From Lachnospiraceae bacterium (GTDB lineage Bacteria; Bacillota; Clostridia; Lachnospirales; Lachnospiraceae), in contig JAILOA010000153.1 in the NCBI GenBank assembly GCA_024691065.1, positions 1 to 36,918 on the forward strand: DNA of 36,918 bases. Direction: 5' to 3'. Position 1 is the stretch's first letter. The number at the start of each line of letters is the position of its first letter. Below are positions 1 to 6,701 of the stretch, piece after piece. The notes beneath the pieces are model-generated. The model saw nothing but the letters and a program-made list of their open reading frames with translations. It was not told where the DNA came from and searched no databases. A program made the position numbers and the translations under genes.

Positions 1-121
1 TTAAATTATACATAAATTGTAGAAAAATACAAGTTTTTTTTGGTAAAAATACACAAATATTATTAAAATTTATTTAATTTTAATCCTTCCCTTTCTACAA
101 ACTATAATTTATAATTTTTTC

Positions 122-150
122 TTGCATTTATGCCCTGTCTATGGTACAAT
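122..150 (+). promoter_or_regulatory. Sigma-70-type promoter for tRNA-Gln
   Basis: A TTGCAT -35 box (122-127) and a TACAAT -10 box (145-150) are separated by exactly 17 bp. Transcription would begin near 157, about 30 bases before the tRNA. The AT-rich sequence at 1-120 shows nothing else I can support. Confidence 0.65.
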
Positions 151-188
151 AGCAAACGAATTTTGGGTGTTTTTTCCTTAATTTTTAT

Positions 189-260
189 TGGGCCGTCGCC
201 AAGCGGTAAGGCACAGGACTTTGACTCCTGCATTCGTGGGTTCAAATCCCGCCGGCCCAG
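189..260 (+). tRNA. tRNA-Gln (anticodon UUG)
   Basis: The acceptor arm TGGGCCG (189-195) pairs with CGGCCCA (253-259) and is followed by discriminator G260. The anticodon stem CAGGA/TCCTG encloses the 7-base loop CTTTGAC, whose central TTG reads the CAA glutamine codon. The T-loop GTTCAAAT is canonical. The U1:A72 pair is typical of bacterial tRNA-Gln. CCA is not encoded (TTT follows) and must be added after transcription. It stands alone, with its own promoter and a downstream terminator. Confidence 0.95.
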
Positions 261-350
261 TTTATATGAGATTGCAAAATGCTTTTGTAATAGGTGAATT
301 ACATTATATTTGCTGTCTTTTTATTTCGCAGTTTTTCTGCGATGTTCTGA

Positions 351-378
351 CTTCGCAATTATTTGCGAAGTTTTTTTA
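351..378 (+). terminator. Rho-independent terminator after tRNA-Gln
   Basis: The inverted arms CTTCGCA and TGCGAAG form a hairpin (351-370) followed directly by seven T residues. It ends the tRNA transcript. A weaker GCAG-TTTTT-CTGC hairpin lies just upstream. Confidence 0.8.
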
Positions 379-416
379 TTATTTGATTATTTCTTAATTA
401 AGACTTCATTGAATCA

Positions 417-438
417 CCCTGATTTAATAATTTCAGGG
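417..438 (+). promoter_or_regulatory. Hairpin overlapping a Shine-Dalgarno-like site upstream of ylmH
   Basis: CCCTGA and TCAGGG form a 6-bp stem around a TTTAATAATT loop. The 3' arm runs into GGGAGG (435-440), a strong Shine-Dalgarno-like sequence that is not positioned for ylmH itself but for a 14-codon TTG-initiated frame. Pairing could hide that site. The regulatory meaning is inference. Confidence 0.3.
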
Positions 439-448
439 AGGTTGCAAT

Positions 449-493
449 TTGAGATTTCTCTTTGATTTTGAAAGGATTTACTATGGACTATAA
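449..493 (+). CDS. Possible 14-residue leader peptide overlapping the ylmH start
   Basis: A TTG codon sits 8 bases after GGGAGG and opens a frame for MRFLFDFERIYYGL, ending at TAA 491-493, eight bases inside ylmH. The overlap would allow translational coupling. The frame is very short and could be chance; the only support is the otherwise unexplained strong ribosome binding site and the hairpin that covers it. Confidence 0.25.
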   Translation: MRFLFDFERIYYGL

Positions 494-1253
494 TTCAGGG
501 ATGGCTCTTCATAAGAAGAATACCGTTGCGCGGTTCAGTGAGCTTATGAAAAGAGCCGATTCATCTCTACAATATGCATTTTCCGAATTTCACAATATCT
601 CGGACAAGGCTTTTTTAAAGGATGCGGGTGCTTCTGCCAACACTTCCTACTCGGGTGGCTATGACCTTGCCGAGCGTGTGGTCTTTTGTTTTGGAAATGA
701 AGCTCAGATCGGATATCCGCCTTACTACCCCATCGATATTGTTAAGATTACTCCGGCGAGCAATAAATTCGGCACTCTGGAGCATCGCGACATTCTGGGA
801 ACAATTATGGGTCTCGGGCTAACCCGCGACAGAGTCGGTGATATCAAGATTGATAAGGATGCAAATGTCGCTTATTTCTTCGCATTGGACACAATTTCCG
901 ATTATATAATCGATAACATTTCCCAAATCAGGAAAATGTCTGTTACGCTTGAAAAGGTTGACAGTATTCCGGATGAGCTTTTAAATGCATACGAAGAGGT
1001 TACGGTTCAGGTTTCCTCGGAACGTATTGACTGCTTTGTTTCCGGCATTACAGGGAGGTCTCGCTCGCAGGCTTCTGTTCTGATAGCAGAGAAAAATGTT
1101 CTCTTAAATGGGATTACGGTTACCAAAAATACTGCTGCCGTGACGCCCGGCTCTGTTATCGTAATAAGAAAATTCGGAAAATACATTTATGACAGGTGCA
1201 CCGGCACTACAAGAAGTAATAATTTACACGTTGTACTGAAGAAATATTCGTAA
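483..1253 (+). CDS. ylmH: YlmH-family S4-domain RNA-binding protein
   Basis: This 256-residue protein matches the YlmH family, which binds the ribosomal 50S-peptidyl-tRNA region through a C-terminal S4 domain and in Bacillus has been linked to ribosome-associated quality control. The family motif HRDILGTIMGLGLTRDRVGD lies near residues 103-122, and the S4 domain (starting at SERIDCF, with a KNVLLNG segment) occupies roughly residues 180-240. I chose ATG 483 because GAAAGGA ends 6 bases before it; an upstream TTG at 462 in the same frame has no proper ribosome binding site. In many Firmicutes ylmH sits in the sepF/divIVA cluster; here it is detached and follows a tRNA gene. The family call is firm, the exact role inferred. 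Confidence 0.88.
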   Translation: MDYNSGMALHKKNTVARFSELMKRADSSLQYAFSEFHNISDKAFLKDAGASANTSYSGGYDLAERVVFCFGNEAQIGYPPYYPIDIVKITPASNKFGTLEHRDILGTIMGLGLTRDRVGDIKIDKDANVAYFFALDTISDYIIDNISQIRKMSVTLEKVDSIPDELLNAYEEVTVQVSSERIDCFVSGITGRSRSQASVLIAEKNVLLNGITVTKNTAAVTPGSVIVIRKFGKYIYDRCTGTTRSNNLHVVLKKYS

Positions 1254-1278
1254 CGATACATTTTAATCTGTTTTGAGA

Positions 1279-1410
1279 CAAGTCATGATTTGCGGCTTAA
1301 CCACTGTTATGAGAAAACTGCGGTCAGGATGGACTTTTACTCAAGTCTGTTTTTGCAATTTAACTACCGTTATACGAAACCTGCGGTCAGGATGGACTTT
1401 TACTCAAGTC
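1279..1410. repeat. 63-bp direct repeat, two copies plus a partial, after ylmH
   Basis: CAAGTC recurs at 1279, 1342 and 1405, exactly 63 bp apart. The right half of the unit (CTGCGGTCAGGATGGACTTT and what follows) is identical in both full copies, while the left half has diverged. Each copy contains a small hairpin, GACTT-TTACTC-AAGTC. The array fills most of the gap between ylmH and the next gene. Confidence 0.9.
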
Positions 1411-1460
1411 CCACACTGTAGCATTATGTCTGAATTTTATGATATGAGAAAGGAATCAAT

Positions 1461-2228
1461 ATGGCTTTACCTATTATTCTTTGGTCTGTCGGAATCTTTT
1501 CCTCGACCTACTTCATTTTTTATGCGTCTGTTATTGGTCTCAGAAATGTATTTGCCTACTTTTTCCTGATATTCGGTATTCTTTCCATCGTACTCGGAAT
1601 CGTAGCATTTTATATGCATACCAATAACATTTATCTTCCGAAAACTTTAAAATATATACTTATATTCCTGCTTTGCATTTCATTTGTAACCTTTGATATT
1701 GCCGAGTATATGATTATTTCAAACAGTGTTAAGAAACCTGAGGCAAATGCCGATTATTGTATAATTCTCGGTGCAAGTGTACGCGGAACTGTGGTTTCCC
1801 ACAATTTGATGACCAGACTTGATAAGGGCATCGACTATCTTAATAATAATCCCGACACCAAGGCGATAGTTACCGGCGGCCAGGGCTACGGCGAAGACAT
1901 AACTGAGGCCAAGGCTATGACTGATTATATGCTTTCAAAGGGAATCAGCCCCGACAGGATAATTGCCGAGGATCAGGCGACGGACACCTACGAAAACTTC
2001 AAGTACTCCGTTGAGAAGATGAAGGAAGATGGTGTTGAAGCAGAAGACGCCAATGTGGTTGTTATTACTAATGATTTTCATACATTCAGGGCAAAGCGTC
2101 TTGCCATGAAATATAACTTTAAAAATGTAAGCACCGCCGGTTCTTATACACATTGGCATACAATTCCGCTTAATTATATCCGCGAAGGATTTGCGGTTAT
2201 ATATTATGCACTCCGGGGCAGGCTTTAA
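1461..2228 (+). CDS. DUF218 (SanA/ElyC/YdcF-like) membrane protein
   Basis: A 255-residue protein with three hydrophobic segments (about residues 5-24, 30-51 and 63-85) followed by an extracytoplasmic or cytoplasmic DUF218 domain (about 97-250). Family landmarks are IILGASV (101-107), the TGGQG turn (138-142), the acidic TEAKAM segment (148-153), DTYENF (175-180) and TNDFHTFRA (203-211). Characterised relatives (SanA, ElyC) affect envelope integrity or vancomycin sensitivity, but the reaction is not established. AGAAAGGA precedes the ATG by 7 bases. The last codons lie inside the first copy of a 28-bp tandem repeat that continues beyond the stop. The family call is firm, the function unknown. 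Confidence 0.85.
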   Translation: MALPIILWSVGIFSSTYFIFYASVIGLRNVFAYFFLIFGILSIVLGIVAFYMHTNNIYLPKTLKYILIFLLCISFVTFDIAEYMIISNSVKKPEANADYCIILGASVRGTVVSHNLMTRLDKGIDYLNNNPDTKAIVTGGQGYGEDITEAKAMTDYMLSKGISPDRIIAEDQATDTYENFKYSVEKMKEDGVEAEDANVVVITNDFHTFRAKRLAMKYNFKNVSTAGSYTHWHTIPLNYIREGFAVIYYALRGRL

Positions 2229-2275
2229 ATATTATGCACTCCGGGGCAGACCTTAAGTATTATGCAATCCGGGGT
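2202..2275. repeat. 28-bp tandem repeat spanning the DUF218 gene 3' end
   Basis: TATTATGCA starts at 2202, 2230 and 2258, giving a 28-bp period over about 2.6 copies. The first copy is coding (it specifies the last residues and the TAA stop); the next two lie beyond the stop. Copy 1 and 2 share TATTATGCACTCCGGGGCAG; copy 3 has drifted. Confidence 0.9.
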
Positions 2276-2298
2276 GTGGTTTTGTTTTAGGATACCTA

Positions 2299-2349
2299 AG
2301 CGGGAATCCTCGGTAATTCAATTGCCGAGTAGTTCACTAATTCACCCGC
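2299..2349. repeat. Nested stem-loop element
   Basis: An outer stem GCGGG (2300-2304) / CCCGC (2345-2349) encloses an inner hairpin formed by CTCGGTAATT and AATTGCCGAG (2309-2329). There is no T-run directly after it, so it is not a simple terminator. Its outer-stem-plus-inner-hairpin layout resembles elements at 18178-18371 and 36846-36911. Confidence 0.55.
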
Positions 2350-2351
2350 AA

Positions 2352-2374
2352 GAAGTTTTAAAACTTCCATTTTT
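2352..2374 (+). terminator. Probable terminator for the DUF218 gene
   Basis: GAAGTTTTAAAACTTC is a perfect palindrome followed by CATTTTT. The stem is AT-rich and so of moderate strength. Confidence 0.5.
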
Positions 2375-2423
2375 CACTGCTCCCGTGAGTAGCCTGTAAA
2401 ATCTGATTATAAAAACAAATAAA

Positions 2424-2464
2424 CCTGAGTTGAACCAAATATTCAACCCAGGTTTTATTTTTAT
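2424..2464 (+). terminator. Bidirectional Rho-independent terminator
   Basis: CCTGAGTTGAA (2424-2434) pairs with TTCAACCCAGG (2442-2452) with one mismatch, followed by TTTTATTTTTAT. On the opposite strand the stem is followed by TTTATTTGTTTTT, so it can also stop metG transcripts arriving from the right. Confidence 0.75.
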
Positions 2465-2491
2465 AGTGACTTAAATTTTAATTACTACATA

Positions 2492-2662
2492 TTCTTCCGG
2501 ATAAATCATATTCTTCCGGATAAATCATATTTTTCCGGATAAATCATATTTTCCCGGATAAATCATATTCTTCCGGATAAATCATATTTTTCCGGATAAA
2601 TCATATTCTTCCGGATAAATCATATTCTTCCGGATAAATCATATTCTTCCGGATAAATCAAA
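2492..2662. repeat. 19-bp tandem array, nine copies
   Basis: The unit TTCTTCCGGATAAATCATA starts at 2492, 2511, 2530, 2549, 2568, 2587, 2606, 2625 and 2644 with no spacers. Variation is limited to the C/T stretch before CCGG and the last bases of the final copy. The core TCCGGA is palindromic. It lies about 75 bp beyond the metG stop codon. Confidence 0.95.
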
Positions 2663-2737
2663 CTCCGGAAAAGTATATAATATAAGCCTTCGGGAGTGAC
2701 AACCGGAATATTTAAATATTTCTAATCCCCGGTAGAT

Positions 2738-4732
2738 CTAGCAAATTTCAGCCCCGGCCGGCATACTCTTCTCAGGTACCATAAGCGAAAGGTTACCGTC
2801 GGCATCCTCTGCGCAAAGAATCATTCCTTCCGAAAGGATTCCGGCAAGCTTGGCAGGCTTAAGATTTACAACAACCATTACCTTCTTACCAACCATCTCC
2901 TCAGGCGAATAATACTTTCTGATTCCTGATACAATCTGCTTTACTTCGCTTCCAATCTTCACCTGTGAGCAAAGAAGCTTCTTTGACTTCTCAACTGCCT
3001 TACATTCAAGGATTTCACCTACCTGGAACTGGCACTTGAAGAAATCATCTATTGTAATCTCTTCCTTCTTAGGAATATCAATAACCTTTTCATCGGCCTT
3101 TGCTTCCTCTGAATTGTCCTCTTCTGTTTCAGGCACAGGCGGATACTTCTCTTCTACCTTAGCCTTCACATCCTCAAAATCAAGTCTTGCAAAGAGAATC
3201 TCAGGCTTTTCGGTTACGCGGTTGCCTTCAGGATAGAGACCGAATTTATCCATATCCTCAAAACTTCTCTCTGTTGAATTTAACTGAGCAAAAATCTTAT
3301 CTGCTGTTTCAGGCATAAAGCTCTTTAAGAGCGATGCTCCGATTGTTATGCCTTCGATAAGATTGTAAAGAACTGTTGAAAGTCTGTCTTTCTTGCTCTC
3401 ATCCTTACCGAGCACCCAAGGCTCAGTCTCGTCGATATATTTATTACAACGCTTGAAAAGGTTGAAAATCTCGGTCATTGCATCTGCCACACGGAGTTTA
3501 TCCATCTTTTCAACTACCTTTGCAGGTGTGCCAAGCACGAACTCCTTAAGTGATGCATCTACATCCTCAGCTACGCCCTTATCAACTGCCACGCCGTCCA
3601 AATACTTGTTGGTCATTGAAATCACGCGGTTTACAAGATTTCCAAGTGTATTTGCAAGGTCTGAATTTGTACGCTCACATACCAAATCCCATGAGATTAT
3701 ACCGTCATTCTCAAATGGCATCTCATGGAGCACGAAATAACGTACGGCATCCACGCCAAATATATCAACCAGATCATCGGCATAGATTACATTTCCCTTG
3801 GATTTACTCATCTTGCCGTCATTCTGAAGAAGCCATGGATGACCAAATACCTGCTTTGGAAGCGGAAGTCCGAGTGCCATAAGCATAATCGGCCAGTAAA
3901 TAGTATGGAATCGAAGGATATCCTTGCCAATCAAATGTAAATCAGCCGGCCAGAATTTCTCGTAAAGGTCTGTTCCGTCTGCAGACAATGTATTGTTACC
4001 ATCCAAATCAAAACCAAGTCCGGTTACGTAGTTTGAAAGCGCATCCATCCAAACATAGACAACATGTCTGTCATCAAAATCTACCGGAATGCCCCATTTA
4101 AATGAGGTTCTGGATACGCAGAGATCCTGAAGGCCCGGCTTTAGGAAGTTATTTATCATCTCGTGCTTACGTGACTCAGGCTGAATAAAATCAGGGTGTG
4201 TCTCGATATGCTCTATAAGTCTGTCTGCATATTTACTGAGTTTAAGGAAATATGCCTCCTCTTTCATCGGAGAAACAGGACGTCCGCAGTCAGGGCACTT
4301 GCCGTCAACGAGCTGCGACTCTGTAAAGAATGACTCGCAAGGTGTGCAATACATTCCTTCGTAAAAGCCCTTATAAATATCTCCCTGATCATAAAGTTTC
4401 TTGAAAAACTTCTGTATCTGTCTCTCATGATAATCATCGGTTGTTCTGATAAATTTATCGTATGAGGTATTCATCAAATCCCATATTCTCTTGATTTCGG
4501 TCGATACATTGTCCACGAATTCCTTCGGGGTAATGCCCGCCTCGTTTGCCTTTAATTCGATTTTCTGTCCATGCTCATCGGTTCCTGTCTGGAAACGAAC
4601 ATCAAAACCCTGGAATCGCTTGAAACGCGCGATAGCATCGGCAAGTACTATTTCATAAGTATTTCCGATATGTGGCTTTCCTGATGTGTAGGCTATAGCA
4701 GTGGTTAAATAATATTTCTTCTTCTCACTCAC
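2738..4732 (-). CDS. metG: Methionyl-tRNA synthetase
   Basis: This cytoplasmic class I enzyme charges tRNA-Met with methionine. Visible signatures are the HIGH-type motif PHIGN (residues 20-24), four zinc-ligand cysteines (C129, C132, C146, C149), KMSKS (307-311), and a C-terminal tRNA-binding OB domain (about 563-664) that serves dimerisation and tRNA capture. The 664-residue length fits the long MetRS form with appended OB domain. I place the start at GTG 4732, preceded by AGAAGG at 8 bases; the upstream in-frame ATG would add 33 lysine-rich residues with no ribosome binding site. I saw no T-box upstream. It is apparently monocistronic. Confidence 0.96.
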   Translation of the reverse strand: MSEKKKYYLTTAIAYTSGKPHIGNTYEIVLADAIARFKRFQGFDVRFQTGTDEHGQKIELKANEAGITPKEFVDNVSTEIKRIWDLMNTSYDKFIRTTDDYHERQIQKFFKKLYDQGDIYKGFYEGMYCTPCESFFTESQLVDGKCPDCGRPVSPMKEEAYFLKLSKYADRLIEHIETHPDFIQPESRKHEMINNFLKPGLQDLCVSRTSFKWGIPVDFDDRHVVYVWMDALSNYVTGLGFDLDGNNTLSADGTDLYEKFWPADLHLIGKDILRFHTIYWPIMLMALGLPLPKQVFGHPWLLQNDGKMSKSKGNVIYADDLVDIFGVDAVRYFVLHEMPFENDGIISWDLVCERTNSDLANTLGNLVNRVISMTNKYLDGVAVDKGVAEDVDASLKEFVLGTPAKVVEKMDKLRVADAMTEIFNLFKRCNKYIDETEPWVLGKDESKKDRLSTVLYNLIEGITIGASLLKSFMPETADKIFAQLNSTERSFEDMDKFGLYPEGNRVTEKPEILFARLDFEDVKAKVEEKYPPVPETEEDNSEEAKADEKVIDIPKKEEITIDDFFKCQFQVGEILECKAVEKSKKLLCSQVKIGSEVKQIVSGIRKYYSPEEMVGKKVMVVVNLKPAKLAGILSEGMILCAEDADGNLSLMVPEKSMPAGAEIC

Positions 4733-5076
4733 TTTTATTACCTTCTTTCTGATGTATTTTATAATAAGCAAATGTTTAGTATGTTTTTGGGCAATTGACT
4801 TCTGTTGCATACTTAGATTTGTTTTATTCAAGTGTAATACCTTATTTACATTTGCTTGCAGGAAATGTTTTACGGTATTTTATTCTATCAAATGATTCGA
4901 TATCACTTGTTTATTTTTGGTATTTAAGGAGTATAGCACATTTAAATATTTAATGCAAATGTTCTACACTTCCGGCTTTTACTTCCTGCTATACGAATAT
5001 CATTTATTTTACGAATTGTTTTATGTTCCCGGCTATTCGAATATCATTTATTTTACGAATTGTTTTATGTTCCCCG
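4733..5076. other. Gap upstream of metG
   Basis: The 344 bp hold the 44-bp tandem array at 4995-5092 on the side of the neighbouring gene and an AT-rich metG leader. I found no convincing T-box, SAM riboswitch or consensus promoter in it, although a metG promoter must lie here. Confidence 0.5.
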
Positions 5077-5092
5077 CTATTCGAATATCATT
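4995..5092. repeat. 44-bp tandem repeat running into a gene 3' end
   Basis: GAATATCATT starts at 4995, 5039 and 5083 (44-bp period; two full copies and the start of a third). The units are nearly identical; one C/G difference sits in TTCCCGGC versus TTCCCCGC. The third copy is coding: it supplies the last residues (MIFE) and the TAG of the minus-strand gene ending at 5077. Confidence 0.92.
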
Positions 5093-5802
5093 CCGTTTCT
5101 TAGAGATATGTTGTACTTATACAATGGTTCTCCGAAATCCTTTGGTTTCACTATCTCCATCTCGATTTCGGTATAATTAACTTCATTTACGAGAGAGGCA
5201 TTTACCTTTGGAAATACACGGCCTATTTCCTTAAACAGGCTTTTTAAATTCCACAATATCTTTTTCAGGTCAGACTCACCTTTAAGTGAAATCTCTGCGC
5301 TGAAATCAGGGAATTTAAGCTGTTCCAGCCAATACATGGTTTTCTTCATGCTACTGCGATATGTATAAAGATAATTTCCGAATGTATGCTTTTCTACTTC
5401 GCTCAATTTGGAAGTATCAAATGTAAGCCTCCCCAGAGGTAAATAATCCCTTAAAATTGATGTCTCGACTTTTTTATTTTGAAGAGTTATCTTATATTCT
5501 CCCACGCGGTAATTCTCGTCATTATATAGCCATTTCTCGTCGCCGTAAGGGGCCGTAAATTCGGCCTGAGCACGTGGAACAACCTTGGATAATTCTTTAA
5601 AATACTCAATAACATATTCTCGCAAACATGCCTCAACATCGTAATTGTCACATTTAAATCCGGTCTGAAACATCGGTGATTTCGTATTTCGAACCCACAA
5701 TAGAGGTTCATTTATGTTTTCAGTGTAATTCTCAACAAACTCATTAAGTCGTGTCTTTTCAACATTATTTAATTTTTCAACATTATACTTAACAGTAATC
5801 AT
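5077..5802 (-). CDS. Unrecognised protein with two tandem copies of one domain
   Basis: I do not recognise this 241-residue soluble, acidic protein; it has no signal peptide or membrane segment. It is an internal duplication: KLNNVEK (10-16) aligns with KLSEVEK (132-138), and YFKELSKVVPRAQAEF (67-82) with LFKEIGRVFPKVNASL (189-204), both with a constant 122-residue offset. Each half ends in a similar beta segment (YKITLQN at 103-109, YNISLRN at 230-236). The start ATG is preceded by a GGGGGG tract. The gene follows, after a 38-bp repeat array, another unknown gene on the same strand, so the two may be cotranscribed. The last four codons come from a tandem-repeat unit. Confidence 0.7.
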   Translation of the reverse strand: MITVKYNVEKLNNVEKTRLNEFVENYTENINEPLLWVRNTKSPMFQTGFKCDNYDVEACLREYVIEYFKELSKVVPRAQAEFTAPYGDEKWLYNDENYRVGEYKITLQNKKVETSILRDYLPLGRLTFDTSKLSEVEKHTFGNYLYTYRSSMKKTMYWLEQLKFPDFSAEISLKGESDLKKILWNLKSLFKEIGRVFPKVNASLVNEVNYTEIEMEIVKPKDFGEPLYKYNISLRNGMIFE

Positions 5803-5830
5803 ATTCCCCCCTATTATTGTATCCCTTTCA

Positions 5831-6020
5831 AGCTCATTCCCGCCGGTCGGCCTATTTAATCTAAGCCAGGCTCGTTCCTGCCGCTCGGCCTATTTAATCT
5901 AAGCCAGGCTCATTCCTGCCGGTCGGCCTATTTAATCTAAGTCAGGCTCGTTCCTGCCGCTCGGCCTATTTAATCTAAGCCAGGCTCGTTCCTGCCGATC
6001 TGCCTATTTCATTTCCGCCG
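5831..6020. repeat. 38-bp tandem array, five copies
   Basis: Units start at 5831, 5869, 5907, 5945 and 5983 around GGCTCGTTCCTGCCG. Copies alternate between GCCGGTCGG and GCCGCTCGG variants, and the last is degenerate. The array starts 17 bp past the stop of the gene at 6038 and fills almost the whole gap to the next start. Confidence 0.93.
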
Positions 6021-6037
6021 GTTAACTTCACCCAAAC

Positions 6038-6448
6038 CTACAATTTCGTGAGCTTATGTTTTATAACTATCTGCGACCCAACCGCCTCGATATACTCCTT
6101 ATGAATGTGTAATTCATAGTATTTGTCGCCGGTTGCCTTGTTCTCCTGCAAGGTCTTCTTCGTAAGGATGTTTGAAAGATGCGAGAACTTAATCATCGTG
6201 AGATATCCGCCATAATGCCTGATTATCAGAAGCGCAGTCTCGTGATCCATAAGCTTCTCATACTCTTTTTCGGAAATCTGAAGGGTATAATACTCATTAT
6301 TTGCAAACATTGAAATAGGCGAAAATATGCAATAATCGCGGCTCGCCTCATACATAAAGTCAACACCGTCCACCTTTTCAAATTTGCATAAAAGTTCCCT
6401 CTCCGACAAATCTATAACATCCTTGATTTGAATTATTCCTTCCATCAT
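6038..6448 (-). CDS. Unrecognised small protein
   Basis: A 136-residue protein of mixed alpha/beta character, without signal peptide, membrane segment or metal motif. I do not recognise the family. The frame is open further upstream, but the upstream part is encoded by a non-coding 55-bp tandem repeat and has no ribosome binding site. AAGAGGT lies just before two consecutive ATG codons (6448 and 6445), and the second has the better spacing, so the true start may be 6445. It sits between two tandem arrays and next to another unknown gene on the same strand; nothing in the context reveals its role. Confidence 0.6.
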   Translation of the reverse strand: MMEGIIQIKDVIDLSERELLCKFEKVDGVDFMYEASRDYCIFSPISMFANNEYYTLQISEKEYEKLMDHETALLIIRHYGGYLTMIKFSHLSNILTKKTLQENKATGDKYYELHIHKEYIEAVGSQIVIKHKLTKL

Positions 6449-6528
6449 TCTACCTCTTTTTATGTAGATGTGTGAATTAAAATCAATCCATTTATATCTA
6501 TTCTGTCCCCTCTGCTCTGCCTTTGATA

Positions 6529-6692
6529 TACCTGATTCGAGTCTATTAGGCTTCCGATATATCAATCCGGATAATCCGGCGATTCACCTGATTTACTCTA
6601 TCAGGCTTCCGATATATCAATCCGGATAATCCGGCGATTCACCTAATTTAGTCTGTCAGGCTTCCGATATATCAATCCGGATAATCCGGCGA
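6529..6692. repeat. 55-bp tandem array, almost three copies, after the symporter gene
   Basis: AGGCTTCCGATATATCAATC starts at 6548, 6603 and 6658, a 55-bp period; a partial copy (ACCTGATTCGAGTCTATT) precedes the first. Every unit contains ATCCGGATAATCCGG, itself a short inverted or direct repeat. The array lies within 10 bp of the symporter stop codon. Confidence 0.92.
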
Positions 6693-6701
6693 TATATATT
6701 A

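Larger units (their letters stand above)
2229..2737. other. 509-bp gap between convergent DUF218 and metG genes
   Basis: The gap holds, left to right: the tail of the 28-bp repeat, a nested stem-loop element (2299-2349), a hairpin with T-run (2352-2374), a bidirectional terminator (2424-2464), and a 9-copy 19-bp tandem array (2492-2662). No coding frame is convincing. Confidence 0.7.

Noticed and set aside
188..397. Short plus-strand coding frame
   Set aside because: It covers the tRNA-Gln and its terminator and has no ribosome binding site.
1273..1569. Plus-strand frame upstream of the DUF218 gene
   Set aside because: It translates the 63-bp repeat and then runs out of frame through the real gene start.
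2492..2662. CRISPR array
   Set aside because: The 19-bp units are contiguous with no unique spacers, and no cas genes are present. The 38-, 44- and 55-bp arrays fail for the same reason.
4733..4831. 33-residue N-terminal extension of MetG
   Set aside because: There is no ribosome binding site for the upstream ATG, while GTG 4732 has AGAAGG and matches the family start.
4733..4995. T-box or SAM riboswitch upstream of metG
   Set aside because: No T-box consensus, specifier hairpin or terminator/antiterminator pair could be found.
6449..6565. N-terminal extension of the unknown gene at 6038
   Set aside because: The extension reads through the 55-bp repeat, lacks a ribosome binding site, and a good site lies before ATG 6448/6445.
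5831..6692. Small insertion sequence between the two unknown genes
   Set aside because: The repeats are simple head-to-tail arrays without terminal inverted repeats or a transposase gene.
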